Source: Mesorhizobium sp. M2E.F.Ca.ET.219.01.1.1
GTDB taxonomy: Bacteria > Pseudomonadota > Alphaproteobacteria > Rhizobiales > Rhizobiaceae
Assembly: GCF_004016445.2 (NCBI RefSeq)
Contig: NZ_SADT02000002.1
Span: forward strand, 868,001 to 932,000
Length of the DNA: 64,000 nucleotides
Reading direction: 5' to 3'
The translations under genes and the position numbers were made by a program. A model generated the notes under the pieces. It was not told the DNA's origin, did not search any database, and saw nothing but the letters and a program-made list of their open reading frames with translations. Below, piece after piece: positions 17,517-25,725 of the stretch; position 1 is the stretch's first letter; every line of letters starts with the position of its first letter.

Positions 17517-17975
17517 TCACTCCGCCTCCTCCACCCAGATCAGGCGCAGCAGCCGCAGCAGCGTCGCCCGTTCCTTGCCGCTGAGACGCTGCAGGAATCG
17601 GTTTTCGTGCCGGCGCACCTTGAGCCGCCAGGCGGGCATTGCCGCCTTGGCCGCCTCGGTCAGGCTGAGTTTCCGCACGCGCTTGTCCTCCGCATGATCG
17701 TCGCGCTCGATCAGGCCGCGCTCCTCCAGTTCGGCGAGCAACGGCGCCATGTTGGCGCTCTTCATACCGAGCAGCCGGCAGAGCTCGGCGGCGCGGATGC
17801 CCGGCCGCTCATCGATCAGCGCCAGCATGGCATAGGTCACCGGCCGCAGTGACGCTTGCGCCATCTCCACGGAAAAATCGTTGAGCGCCAGCGCCGACGC
17901 GCGCCGCAAATTGTAGCCGATCTGCGCGTCGAGCGCGTCCTCGCTGGGGACATCGCGAACCCTGGTCTCGTCCAT
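17517..17975 (-). CDS. MarR family regulator, probable hydroxycinnamoyl-CoA sensor
   Basis: The 152-residue protein has the MarR winged-helix layout: SLRPVTYAMLALIDERPGIRAAELCRLLGMKSANMAPLLAELEERGLIERDDHAEDKRVRKLSLTEAAK spans the recognition helix and wing in order. It is divergent from an enoyl-CoA hydratase/lyase and a CoA ligase of hydroxycinnamate breakdown. The same arrangement is known for CouR and FerR-type repressors, which release DNA on binding p-coumaroyl- or feruloyl-CoA. Two palindromes in the shared promoter fit such repression. The start at 17975 is chosen because the upstream eight codons lack family similarity and would enter the promoter. Confidence 0.88.
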   Translation of the reverse strand: MDETRVRDVPSEDALDAQIGYNLRRASALALNDFSVEMAQASLRPVTYAMLALIDERPGIRAAELCRLLGMKSANMAPLLAELEERGLIERDDHAEDKRVRKLSLTEAAKAAMPAWRLKVRRHENRFLQRLSGKERATLLRLLRLIWVEEAE

Positions 17976-18020
17976 GCCCGATCGATTGCCGCAACCCACG
18001 CCCTTGTCAAGGCAAAAATA

Positions 18021-18058
18021 CTATGCGACATAGCAAAGATAAAGCTATGCAGCATAGC
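18021..18058. promoter_or_regulatory. Twin palindromic operators of the MarR regulator
   Basis: Two related palindromes lie between the divergent genes: CTATG-CGA-CATAG at 18021-18033 and GCTATGC-A-GCATAGC at 18044-18058. Both share the CTATG/CATAG arms and are centred 24 bp apart, two helical turns plus a little. The second ends about 20 bp before the hydratase/lyase ATG. This is the expected size and symmetry of MarR sites. Confidence 0.72.
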
Positions 18059-18079
18059 AATATCGGGGAGGAGACCGGC

Positions 18080-18913
18080 ATGACTGAAAAGACCAGTGAA
18101 ACCGAAGACTCGGTTGCCTTCGAGGTCGAGGGCGGCATCGCCTGGGTCCGCTTCAACCGTCCGGCCAAACGCAACTCGATGAGCCCGACGCTCAACCGGC
18201 GCATGATGCAGGTTCTCGACGAGCTCGAATTCCGGGACGATGTTGGCGTTCTGGTGTTGTCGGGTGACGGCGCCGCCTGGTCGGCCGGCATGGACCTCAA
18301 GGAATATTTTCGCGAGACCGAGGCGAAAGGCCTGGGCGCGGTGCGCAAGGCGCAATCCGAAGCCTATGGCTGGTGGCGGCGGCTGCGCTGGTACCGGGTG
18401 CCGACCATCGCCATGGTCAATGGCTGGTGCTTCGGCGGCGGCTACGGGCCGCTGTTTGCCTGCGACCTCGCCTTCGCCGCCGACGAGGCGCAATTCGCGC
18501 TCTCCGAGATCAACTGGGGCATCCTGCCCGGCGGCGGCGCCACCAAGGTGGTGGTCGATCTCCTGTCCATGCGCGATGCCATGTATCACGCGCTGACCGG
18601 CGAGCTGATCGACGGCCGCAAGGCGGCGGCCTGGAAGCTGGTCAATGAGAGCGTGCCGCTCAGCGACCTCAAGGCGCGCGTCGCCGAAGTGGCCGGGGTC
18701 CTGTTGAAGAAGAACCCGGTCGCGCTCAAGGCCACTAAGGACGCCATCCGCCGCGTCGCCGAGATGACCTACGACAATGCCGAGGACTATCTGGTGCGCG
18801 CGCAGGAGGCGGCGAATTCCTTCGACAATGAAGGCCGCAAGGAGGGCATCCGCCAGTTCATCGACGAAAAGAGCTACAAGCCTGGCCTCGGTGCCTACGA
18901 CAAGGCGAGATGA
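18080..18913 (+). CDS. p-Hydroxycinnamoyl-CoA hydratase/lyase (feruloyl-CoA hydratase)
   Basis: The 277-residue enzyme belongs to the crotonase family and resembles Pseudomonas HCHL closely along its length: RNSMSPTLNRRMM, WSAGMDLKEYFRE, PTIAMVNGWCFGGGYGP (oxyanion hole) and LSEINWG, where the catalytic Glu falls at residue 143 as in the Pseudomonas enzyme. A Tyr in EDYL near residue 237 matches the phenol-contact region. HCHL hydrates feruloyl- or p-coumaroyl-CoA and cleaves it to vanillin or hydroxybenzaldehyde plus acetyl-CoA in the cytosol. GGGGAGGAGA lies just upstream of the ATG at 18080. The next gene supplies the CoA ligase; no aldehyde dehydrogenase is present nearby. Confidence 0.92.
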   Translation: MTEKTSETEDSVAFEVEGGIAWVRFNRPAKRNSMSPTLNRRMMQVLDELEFRDDVGVLVLSGDGAAWSAGMDLKEYFRETEAKGLGAVRKAQSEAYGWWRRLRWYRVPTIAMVNGWCFGGGYGPLFACDLAFAADEAQFALSEINWGILPGGGATKVVVDLLSMRDAMYHALTGELIDGRKAAAWKLVNESVPLSDLKARVAEVAGVLLKKNPVALKATKDAIRRVAEMTYDNAEDYLVRAQEAANSFDNEGRKEGIRQFIDEKSYKPGLGAYDKAR

Positions 18914-18992
18914 TCCGGAATGACCTGACGCCGTGCCGGCATTGATGCCGGCCGGCAACCGATACGGCGCGTGACACGGGAGGAGAACGCAA

Positions 18993-20483
18993 ATGCCGGC
19001 CTGGACGACACCCGACCCTGTCGCCCTGCACGCCCGGGCGCAGCCAGACCGCCTCGCTAGCGTCGATCTCGCGTCCGGCCGGCGCTGGACCTACGCGGCG
19101 CTCGACGACGCCATCCAGCGCGCGGTCGCTGTGCTCGAAAACCATGGCATAGGGCAGGGGCAGCGGATCGCCACGTTGGCCCGCAACAGCGCCGATCTCG
19201 TCATCCTGCAACAGGCGGCGATGCGTCTTGGCGCTATTTTCGTGCCGGTCAACTGGCGGCTCGCCGTGCCCGAGCGCCAAGCTATCCTGGCCGATTGCGG
19301 CCCCTCGCTTCTGGTGCACGACGCCGACCTGGACATCGCGGCGCCGTCCGGCTGCGCGCCTGTCGCGGTCGCGCGCTTCGCGGCGGCGGTGGAAGCGGCG
19401 GCGCCCGCGCCGCGCCGTCCCTTGCCGGAAGCCGACCGGCCCTCGATCATCCTCTACACTTCAGGCACGTCGGGCCGGCCCAAGGGCGTCATCGTGACGG
19501 AGGCTAACGCTTTTGCCACGGCCGTCAATTTCGGTGTCGTCGGCCGCGTCGGCCATGACAGCATCGTCCTTTGCGACGCGCCGATGTTTCATGTCATCGG
19601 CCTGATCACCAATCTTCGCCCCGTCCTGCTGAGGGGCGGCACTGTCCTGATCTCCTCCGGCTTCGATGCCGGCGTCACCAATCGCCGGCTCGCCGACCCC
19701 GATCTCGGCGTCACCCATTATTTCTGCGTGCCGCAGATGGCGAAGATGCTGCGCGAGCATGCAAGCTTCGCGCCCGCGCGCTGGACCTCGCTCAAGGCCC
19801 TTTTCACCGGCGGCGCGCCGAATCCCGCCGCGGATGTGCTTTGGTGGCTCCAGCAGGGCGTGCTCATGGCTGACGGCTACGGCATGACGGAAGCCGGCAC
19901 TGTGCTCGGCGTGCCGCCGCAGGCGGATCGCATTGCCGTCAAGGCGGGGTCCGCCGGCCTGCCGGCGCCGTCGGTTTCGCTGCGCATCGTCGACCGCGCC
20001 GGCAGCGATGTCGCGCCGGGCGATACCGGCGAGATCTGGCTCGCCGGCCCCAACGTGACGCCGGGCTATTGGGACCGGCCGGACGAGACGGCGAGCGCCT
20101 TCAGCGCGGACGGCTGGTTCCGCACCGGCGACATGGCGCGGCGCGACGACGACGGTTTCGTGACCCTGGTCGACCGCCGCAAGGACATGTTCATCTCCGG
20201 CGGCGAGAACGTCTTCCCGGCCGAGGTCGAGACGGCGCTGCTTGCCCATCCAGACATCACCGATGCGGCGGTGATCGGCATCGCCGACGCGCGCTGGGGC
20301 GAGGTCGGCCGCGCCTTCGTCGTGCTACGGCCCGGTCGCGCGCTCGACTCCGAGGCGCTGGCCAGCCACTGCGCCGCGCACATCGCCCGCTACAAGGTGC
20401 CCAAGGAATTCCGGGCGGTGGCAGCGCTGCCGCGTACGGCGTCGGGCAAGGTTCAGAAGCATGTGCTGCGGGGGCTGGCATAA
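18993..20483 (+). CDS. Acyl-CoA synthetase, probable feruloyl/p-coumaroyl-CoA ligase
   Basis: The 496-residue protein has the ANL superfamily motifs: P-loop YTSGTSGRPKG at 155-165, the adenine motif DGYGMTEAG, the hinge WFRTGDMARRDDDGF and the terminal catalytic Lys in RTASGKVQKHVL. It activates a carboxylic acid to its CoA thioester through an adenylate. Its position 79 bp after a hydroxycinnamoyl-CoA hydratase/lyase and under the same MarR control strongly suggests ferulate, caffeate or p-coumarate as substrate. GGGAGGAGAACGCAA gives a good ribosome site before the ATG at 18993. Substrate identity is an inference from context. Confidence 0.88.
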   Translation: MPAWTTPDPVALHARAQPDRLASVDLASGRRWTYAALDDAIQRAVAVLENHGIGQGQRIATLARNSADLVILQQAAMRLGAIFVPVNWRLAVPERQAILADCGPSLLVHDADLDIAAPSGCAPVAVARFAAAVEAAAPAPRRPLPEADRPSIILYTSGTSGRPKGVIVTEANAFATAVNFGVVGRVGHDSIVLCDAPMFHVIGLITNLRPVLLRGGTVLISSGFDAGVTNRRLADPDLGVTHYFCVPQMAKMLREHASFAPARWTSLKALFTGGAPNPAADVLWWLQQGVLMADGYGMTEAGTVLGVPPQADRIAVKAGSAGLPAPSVSLRIVDRAGSDVAPGDTGEIWLAGPNVTPGYWDRPDETASAFSADGWFRTGDMARRDDDGFVTLVDRRKDMFISGGENVFPAEVETALLAHPDITDAAVIGIADARWGEVGRAFVVLRPGRALDSEALASHCAAHIARYKVPKEFRAVAALPRTASGKVQKHVLRGLA

Positions 20484-20632
20484 GGGGCGCGGGAGGGGAA
20501 TAGAGGCCCGGCGACCGATTCCAAGAGGCCTGCGTCCGCCTGCGGTGCCTCCTTGGCATTCAGCGCTTGCCCTGTTGAATTCATGCCCGCTATGACAGAT
20601 CTGTCAGCCATCACGGCCGGAAGGATTTTGCA

Positions 20633-21055
20633 ATGAGCGAGCTGAAGATCAGAACCCGCAATGTCGGCGCGCTTGCCGTCCTGCCGCCGGGCGGCCTGCC
20701 GGCGGTCACGACGCCGACCGGCGGCACGGTCGATGTCGTCACCCAGGTCAGCGCGCCGGGCTTCAATCCGCTCGATCTGCTTTATGCTTCGCTGGCCGCC
20801 TGCATGGTGCTCAGCGCCCGCATCGCCGCCACCCGTCTCGGCGTCGCCGACCGGCTGGGCGAAGTGAGGGCGGATGTCGGTGGCGAGAAGGCGAAGGACG
20901 AGCCGTCGCGGGTTGAGACATTCACCATCAAGCTTGAGATCACCGGCGATCTCGACGCCGCGACGAAGCAGCGAATCCTCGCGGACGCGGAGGACATCTG
21001 CACCGTTTCCAACACGCTGCGCGGCGCGCCGGCACTGCGCGCGACGCTGGGGTGA
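20633..21055 (+). CDS. OsmC family protein
   Basis: The 140-residue protein has the OsmC/Ohr fold pattern: NPLDLLYASLAACMVLSARI with the first redox Cys and ILADAEDICTVSNTLR with the second. Both cysteines are kept, so a peroxide- or organic hydroperoxide-reducing activity is possible. It is preceded by a purine-rich GGAAGG about 12 bases upstream of the ATG. The stop codon overlaps or lies next to the following CMD-like gene, so they form an operon. OsmC-like proteins usually take electrons from lipoyl partners; none is visible here. Confidence 0.87.
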   Translation: MSELKIRTRNVGALAVLPPGGLPAVTTPTGGTVDVVTQVSAPGFNPLDLLYASLAACMVLSARIAATRLGVADRLGEVRADVGGEKAKDEPSRVETFTIKLEITGDLDAATKQRILADAEDICTVSNTLRGAPALRATLG

Positions 21056-21060
21056 AGCTG

Positions 21061-21585
21061 ATGGCGCATCTCTCCGCGATCGACTACGCGACCGCCTCCA
21101 AAGACATCCGCGCCGAGCATGATCGCGAGCTTAAGCTGCGCGGCCGCATGACCAACATGAAGCGCATCCTGCTCCATTCGCCGGCCGCGCATCGCATCTA
21201 CGCCGAATGGTTCACCCTGCGCGATCTGCTCAAGCCTACCCTCGACGACCGCGCGATCTGGCTGTTCTCGAAGGCGATCGCCGAGACGATGCGTGCCGAA
21301 ATCCCGGTGACCTTCTTCCGCCGGGCGCTGATCGAGAACGGCCTCGATCCCCAAGCGATCACGCCGACGCCCGACGAAGCGCTGCTGATGCGGTTCGGCA
21401 AGGCGGTCGCGGCCGATGCCAACTCCGTTCCGGATGAAATCTGGGCCGCGCTCAAGGCGCGCTATGACGAGACGCTGCTGGTAAACCTCACCGCCTTCGC
21501 CGGCATCATGGTGGCGACCTGCGTGTTCACCAATGCGGTGAAGGTCGATCTCGATCCGGAGCTGGAGAAGTATCGCCGGGGGTGA
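21061..21585 (+). CDS. Carboxymuconolactone decarboxylase/AhpD-like family protein lacking CxxC
   Basis: The 174-residue all-helical protein contains NMKRILLHSPAAHRIYAEWF, the helix that opens CMD/AhpD domains, and ETLLVNLTAFAGIMVATCVFTNAV near the end. At the place where AhpD has its catalytic CxxC, this protein reads SKAIAETMRAEIPVTFF, with no cysteines. It is therefore not a standard AhpD disulfide reductase. It may be a decarboxylase-like or structural paralogue. I prefer the ATG at 21061, preceded by GGGGTGA, although a GTG at 21052 overlapping the OsmC stop is possible. Coupling to OsmC hints at a shared thiol- or peroxide-related task. Confidence 0.7.
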   Translation: MAHLSAIDYATASKDIRAEHDRELKLRGRMTNMKRILLHSPAAHRIYAEWFTLRDLLKPTLDDRAIWLFSKAIAETMRAEIPVTFFRRALIENGLDPQAITPTPDEALLMRFGKAVAADANSVPDEIWAALKARYDETLLVNLTAFAGIMVATCVFTNAVKVDLDPELEKYRRG

Positions 21586-21590
21586 GGCTG

Positions 21591-21870
21591 CTGATCTCCC
21601 CCCTTGCCCGGCAGGGCAGAGGGGGGGCTGTCCCGCCGACCTAACCAAGCTTAGGTTCCTCGCCCCCGCCAAAGGCGGGGGAGAGGTGGCCGCGAAGCGG
21701 ACGGAGAGGGGGCCTTCGTAGGGCGCTCCCCCTCTCCGTCTCGGCTTCGCCGAGCCACCTCTCCCCCATTTTATGGGGGCGAGGAACCTTGATCCTGCGC
21801 CATGGCGTTCCTTCACATCTCCCCTCTGCTCTGCCCGCCATCTCCCCCGCAAGGGGGAGATTGGCAGTTC
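21591..21870. repeat. Mosaic palindromic intergenic element, copy A
   Basis: The core is a 137-bp nested inverted repeat with perfect 15-base outer arms AGGTTCCTCGCCCCC (21653-21667) and its complement (21775-21789). Inside lie smaller hairpins (CCGCCAAAGGCGG, TCGGCTTCGCCGA) and paired GAGAGGTGGC/GCCACCTCTC and CGGAGAGGGG/CCCCTCTCCG arms. Flanking modules carry GGCAGGGCAGAG and CTCCCCCGCAAGGGGGAG hairpins. Similar copies occur at 35855-36137 and 44294-44451. It contains no gene. Confidence 0.8.
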
Positions 21871-21952
21871 CAGCGCTCCGCCAACTTGCCACGAATCGGG
21901 TGGCTCCTTTCCGTCGCGTGCCCCATCTTCGGGACAAGCAAGGAGCCAACCC

Positions 21953-22696
21953 ATGACCGTCCACTCCCTGAACACGAAACGTGCCAGTCGCTCCGCCGAA
22001 TCCCGCGTCGCGGCACAGGATTGGCGCGGCATCGTTTCCGACCTCAATACCCATGGCTGCGCCGTCATGCCCGGCCTGCTGTCGGCGGAAGAATGCGCCG
22101 ACATCGCCGGCCTCTATGCGCATGAGGAGCATTTCCGCAGCCATGTGATCATGGGGCGTCACGGCTTCGGCAAAGGCGAATATCGCTACTTCAAATACCC
22201 GCTGCCGGATCTGATCGAGGGCCTCCGCACTGCGCTCTATCCGCAACTGGCCACGGTCGCCAATGACTGGAACGAGAAGATGGGTGTCGCCCAGCGCTAT
22301 CCCGCCGACCACGCCGCTTTCCTGAAGCGTTGCCATGACGAGGGCCAGACAAAGCCGACGCCGTTGCTTCTCCAATATGGCCCCGGCGACTTCAACTGCC
22401 TGCACCAGGACCTCTACGGCGCGCTCGCCTTTCCGCTGCAGGTGGCGATCCTGTTGTCCGAGCCTGGCGAGGATTTCACCGGCGGCGAATTCGTGCTCAC
22501 CGAGCAGCGCCCGCGCATGCAAAGCCGCGCCGAGGTGGTGCCGCTGAGACGCGGCGACGCAGTGGTCTTTGCCGTGCACAACCGGCCGGTGCAGGGCACC
22601 AAGGGGTACTATCGCGTCAATCTCCGCCACGGCGTCAGCCGGTTGCGGTCTGGCCGGCGGCATACGGTGGGGATTATTTTTCACGATGCGAAGTGA
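21953..22696 (+). CDS. 2OG-Fe(II) oxygenase of the DNA-damage-related PF09859 type
   Basis: The 247-residue protein carries the jelly-roll oxygenase motifs: LHQDLYG supplies the His-x-Asp iron pair, and RHGVSRLRSGRRHTVGIIFHD supplies the distal His and the Arg that binds 2-oxoglutarate. Between them GGEFVLTEQRPRMQSR and QTKPTPLLLQYGPGDFN match a family annotated as predicted oxygenases of damaged nucleic acids, distantly AlkB-like. Cytosolic; the substrate is not experimentally known to me. The ATG at 21953 has AAGGAG upstream. The gene is monocistronic, bounded on both sides by repeats. Confidence 0.85.
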   Translation: MTVHSLNTKRASRSAESRVAAQDWRGIVSDLNTHGCAVMPGLLSAEECADIAGLYAHEEHFRSHVIMGRHGFGKGEYRYFKYPLPDLIEGLRTALYPQLATVANDWNEKMGVAQRYPADHAAFLKRCHDEGQTKPTPLLLQYGPGDFNCLHQDLYGALAFPLQVAILLSEPGEDFTGGEFVLTEQRPRMQSRAEVVPLRRGDAVVFAVHNRPVQGTKGYYRVNLRHGVSRLRSGRRHTVGIIFHDAK

Positions 22697-22699
22697 AGC

Positions 22700-22803
22700 A
22701 GGGGAGTAGGGCAATAAGGCAGTAGGGCAGTAGGATTTGAGACCAACGCCGGAGATAAGGGGGTTCCCTTATTCCTCGCATTCCCCTATTGCCCTACTCC
22801 CCT
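22700..22803. repeat. Long inverted repeat with AGTAGGG-type arms
   Basis: Perfect 17-base arms AGGGGAGTAGGGCAATA (22700-22716) and its complement (22787-22803) enclose about 70 bases. The arms are followed by further AGTAGGGCAGTAGG/CCTACTGACTTACTCCCCTAC repeats of the same word. A second, weaker hairpin (AAGGGGGTTCCCTT) sits inside. It lies directly between the oxygenase stop and the ABC-F start, so it may act as an mRNA hairpin or terminator. Confidence 0.75.
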
Positions 22804-22826
22804 ACTGACTTACTCCCCTACAAAAC

Positions 22827-24449
22827 ATGATCCGTCTCGAAAATATCGGCAAGCAGAACGGCCGACAGATCGTCTTCATCGAAGCTTCGGCCGCCTTGCA
22901 GAAGGGCGAGAAGGTCGGGCTGGTCGGCCCGAACGGCGCCGGCAAGACGACCTTGTTCCGCATGATCATCGGTGAGGAACAGCCCGATGAGGGCCAGGTT
23001 TCGGTCGATCGCGGCGTCACCATCGGCTATTTCAGTCAGGATGTCGGCGACATGGGCGGCTTGAGCGCCGTCGCCGAGGTCATGGAGGGCGCCGGGCCGG
23101 TAAGCGCGGTGGCGGCCGAGATGCGCGAGCTGGAGCACGCCATGGGCGATCCGGAGCGCGCCGACGAGATGGACGCAATCATCGAGCGCTATGGCGAGTT
23201 GCAGCACCGCTTCGAGGAGCTTGATGGCTATGCGCTGGACGGCCGCGCGCGCGAGGTGCTGGACGGCCTCGGCTTTTCCCAGGAGATGATGGACGGCGAC
23301 GTCTCGAAACTTTCCGGCGGCTGGAAGATGCGCGTCGCGCTTGCCCGCATCCTTTTGATGCGGCCCGATGTCATGCTGCTCGACGAGCCGTCGAACCATC
23401 TCGACCTCGAAAGCCTGATCTGGCTGGAGAAATTCCTCAAGGATTATGACGGCGCGCTGCTGATGACCTCGCACGACCGCGAGTTCATGAACCGCATCGT
23501 CAACAAGATCATCGAGATCGACGCCGGCGCGCTCACCTCCTATTCCGGCAATTACGAATTCTATCAGGAACAGCGCGCGCTGGCCGACAAGCAGCTGCAG
23601 GCGCAGTTCGAGCGCCAGCAGGCGATGCTGGCCAAGGAGATCGCTTTCATCGAACGCTTCAAGGCGCGCGCATCGCATGCCGCGCAGGTGCAGAGCCGGG
23701 TGAAGAAGCTCGACAAGATCGACCGCGTCGAGCCGCCGAAGCGCCGCCAGACCGTGGCCTTCGAGTTCCAGCCGGCGCCGCGCTGCGGCGAGGACGTGGC
23801 GACGCTGAAGGGCATCCACAAATCCTATGGCAGCCGCTCGATCTATTCCGGCCTCGACTTCCAGATCCGCCGCCGCGAGCGTTGGTGCGTGATGGGCATC
23901 AATGGCGCCGGCAAGTCGACGCTGCTCAAGCTGGTCGCCGGCGCCTCGGAGCCGGACGAGGGCTCTGTCGCGCGGGGTCCCAGCGTCAAGATGGGCTATT
24001 TCGCCCAGCACGCCATGGAATTGCTCGACGGCGAGCGCACCGTCTTCCAGACGCTGGAGGATAATTTCCCGCAGGCCGGCCAGGCGCCGCTGCGCGCGCT
24101 TGCAGGCTGCTTCGGTTTCTCCGGCGACGAGATCGAGAAGAAGTGCCGCGTGCTGTCAGGCGGCGAGAAGGCGCGGCTGGTGATGGCGCTAATGCTGTTC
24201 GACCCGCCCAACCTCCTGGTGCTCGACGAGCCGACCAACCACCTCGACATCACCACCAAGCAGATGCTGATCGAGGCGCTGTCGCAATATGAAGGCACGA
24301 TGCTCTTCGTCTCGCACGACCGCCATTTCCTGGCGGCGCTGTCGAACCGCGTGCTGGAACTGACGCCCGATGGTATCCACACCTATGGCGGCGGCTACAC
24401 CGAATATGTCGCGCGCACCGGCCAGGAAGCGCCGGGGCTGAGAGGGTAG
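22827..24449 (+). CDS. ABC-F family ATPase
   Basis: The 540-residue protein has two ABC domains on one chain and no membrane segments: GPNGAGKTTL and GINGAGKSTL as Walker A motifs, LSGGWKMRVALARIL and LSGGEKARLVMAL as signatures, and LLDEPSNHLDLESL and VLDEPTNHLDITTK as Walker B motifs. The charged linker (about 230-300, with EKEIAFIERFKARASHA-like helices) is the P-site tRNA interaction region of ABC-F proteins. These bind the ribosome E site and rescue or tune translation, and some confer antibiotic resistance. The subtype (EttA, Uup or YbiT-like) is not settled. It starts at ATG 22827 immediately after a repeat and has a poor Shine-Dalgarno sequence. Confidence 0.92.
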   Translation: MIRLENIGKQNGRQIVFIEASAALQKGEKVGLVGPNGAGKTTLFRMIIGEEQPDEGQVSVDRGVTIGYFSQDVGDMGGLSAVAEVMEGAGPVSAVAAEMRELEHAMGDPERADEMDAIIERYGELQHRFEELDGYALDGRAREVLDGLGFSQEMMDGDVSKLSGGWKMRVALARILLMRPDVMLLDEPSNHLDLESLIWLEKFLKDYDGALLMTSHDREFMNRIVNKIIEIDAGALTSYSGNYEFYQEQRALADKQLQAQFERQQAMLAKEIAFIERFKARASHAAQVQSRVKKLDKIDRVEPPKRRQTVAFEFQPAPRCGEDVATLKGIHKSYGSRSIYSGLDFQIRRRERWCVMGINGAGKSTLLKLVAGASEPDEGSVARGPSVKMGYFAQHAMELLDGERTVFQTLEDNFPQAGQAPLRALAGCFGFSGDEIEKKCRVLSGGEKARLVMALMLFDPPNLLVLDEPTNHLDITTKQMLIEALSQYEGTMLFVSHDRHFLAALSNRVLELTPDGIHTYGGGYTEYVARTGQEAPGLRG

Positions 24450-24458
24450 CGATCTTAT

Positions 24459-25586
24459 TCAGAGCGCGCCGTAGACGGCGTCGATCAGCGCCTTGCGGCG
24501 CGGGTCCACATCGTCGAACCCCAGCATGCGGTTGGTGACATAGCCGAACCCGACGCCGGCGCTCAGATCGGCAAAGCCGATGGCGCCGCCCCAGCCGGTG
24601 TGGCCGAAGGTTTGCGGCGATGCGCGGCCGGCATAGACGGGATCCTCGATCTGATAGCCGGCGGCGAAGGCGGTCGGCAGCGCGAAGCTGTCGTCCATGC
24701 CGCGAAAGCGCGGCCTCGCGGCCTCTTCGATCGCCGCGCGGCCGATCAGGCGCTTGCCTTCAAAAGTCCCGCCCGCCGCCATCATGCCGTAGATGCGGGC
24801 CAGCGCATGGGCGGTGGACTGGCCGTTGCCGCCCGGCACCTCGGCGGCGCGCCAGGCGCGGTCGTTGGGCGCCAGGGCGCGGGGCGCCGGGTTGTCGCAA
24901 GCTTGGGGAAACGGCGAGGCGCGCACGAACTCGACCCACTCCGAGGTCTTCGGACCTTCAATCATTTCGGCTGCCCGCGCATCCTCGGGCTCCGCCAGGC
25001 CGACATGGAAATCCGCCCCAAGCGGGCCAGCGATCTCTTCCGCGATGAATCGCCCGACGCCACGCCCGTCGACGCGCCGCAGCACTTCGCCAGCCAGATG
25101 GCCGTAGCTGAGCGCGTGATAGACGCAGCGGCTGCCGGGCTCCCACAGCGGCGCCATGGCGGCAAGCGCATCGATATAGGGCGTCCAGGCGAGCAAGCCT
25201 GCCTCGTCCATCGGCACGGCGAGGCCGTTCAGCCCGGATTGGTGCGACATCACCTGGTTGAGCGTGATGCGCTCCTTGCCGGCTTCCGCGAATTCCGGCC
25301 AATAGCGCGCGACCGGCGCGGCGTAGTCCAGCTTGCCACGCTCGACCAGCATGGCGATCGCCAGCGCCACGACGCCCTTGGTGCAAGACCAGACATTGAT
25401 CAGCGTGTCACGCCGCCACGGCCGGGTGCGCGCGGCATCCGCATGCCCGCCCCAAAGCTCGACGACCGTCTTGCCGTCGGCCACGACCGAGACGCCGCCG
25501 CCATGTTCGAGACCTTCAGCGAAACACCAGGCAAACGCGTCGCGCACGCCGGCAAAACGCGGATCGCAGAAGCCTTCTATGTTCAT
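24459..25586 (-). CDS. Serine hydrolase, class C beta-lactamase/EstB-like esterase
   Basis: The 375-residue cytosolic protein has the beta-lactamase-fold active-site set: Ser-x-x-Lys in WSCTKGV near 66-72, the Tyr motif in VYHALSYG near 155-162, and FGHTGWGG toward the C-terminus in the KTG position. It lacks a signal peptide, unlike true class C beta-lactamases, so an esterase or peptidase such as EstB is more likely. It ends 9 bp from the convergent ABC-F gene. The ATG at 25586 gives a natural start (MNIEGFCDPRF). Confidence 0.88.
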   Translation of the reverse strand: MNIEGFCDPRFAGVRDAFAWCFAEGLEHGGGVSVVADGKTVVELWGGHADAARTRPWRRDTLINVWSCTKGVVALAIAMLVERGKLDYAAPVARYWPEFAEAGKERITLNQVMSHQSGLNGLAVPMDEAGLLAWTPYIDALAAMAPLWEPGSRCVYHALSYGHLAGEVLRRVDGRGVGRFIAEEIAGPLGADFHVGLAEPEDARAAEMIEGPKTSEWVEFVRASPFPQACDNPAPRALAPNDRAWRAAEVPGGNGQSTAHALARIYGMMAAGGTFEGKRLIGRAAIEEAARPRFRGMDDSFALPTAFAAGYQIEDPVYAGRASPQTFGHTGWGGAIGFADLSAGVGFGYVTNRMLGFDDVDPRRKALIDAVYGAL

Positions 25587-25725
25587 GTCCGGATTCCCAC
25601 CAAATGCGCCTCAGCCGAACAGCTTTGTCACGAAGCCGCCGAACCAGGCAAGCCGCGCCGCGTGATGTGCCAGCATCCAGTTAGCGCTGGACGCTGGCAA
25701 GCCATTCAAGCGCGCCGCTGGCGCA

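Noticed and set aside
25587..25725. A 21-codon minus-strand frame (MLAHHAARLAWFGG...) between the EstB-like and htpG genes
   Set aside because: Too short to judge and no ribosome site was identified.
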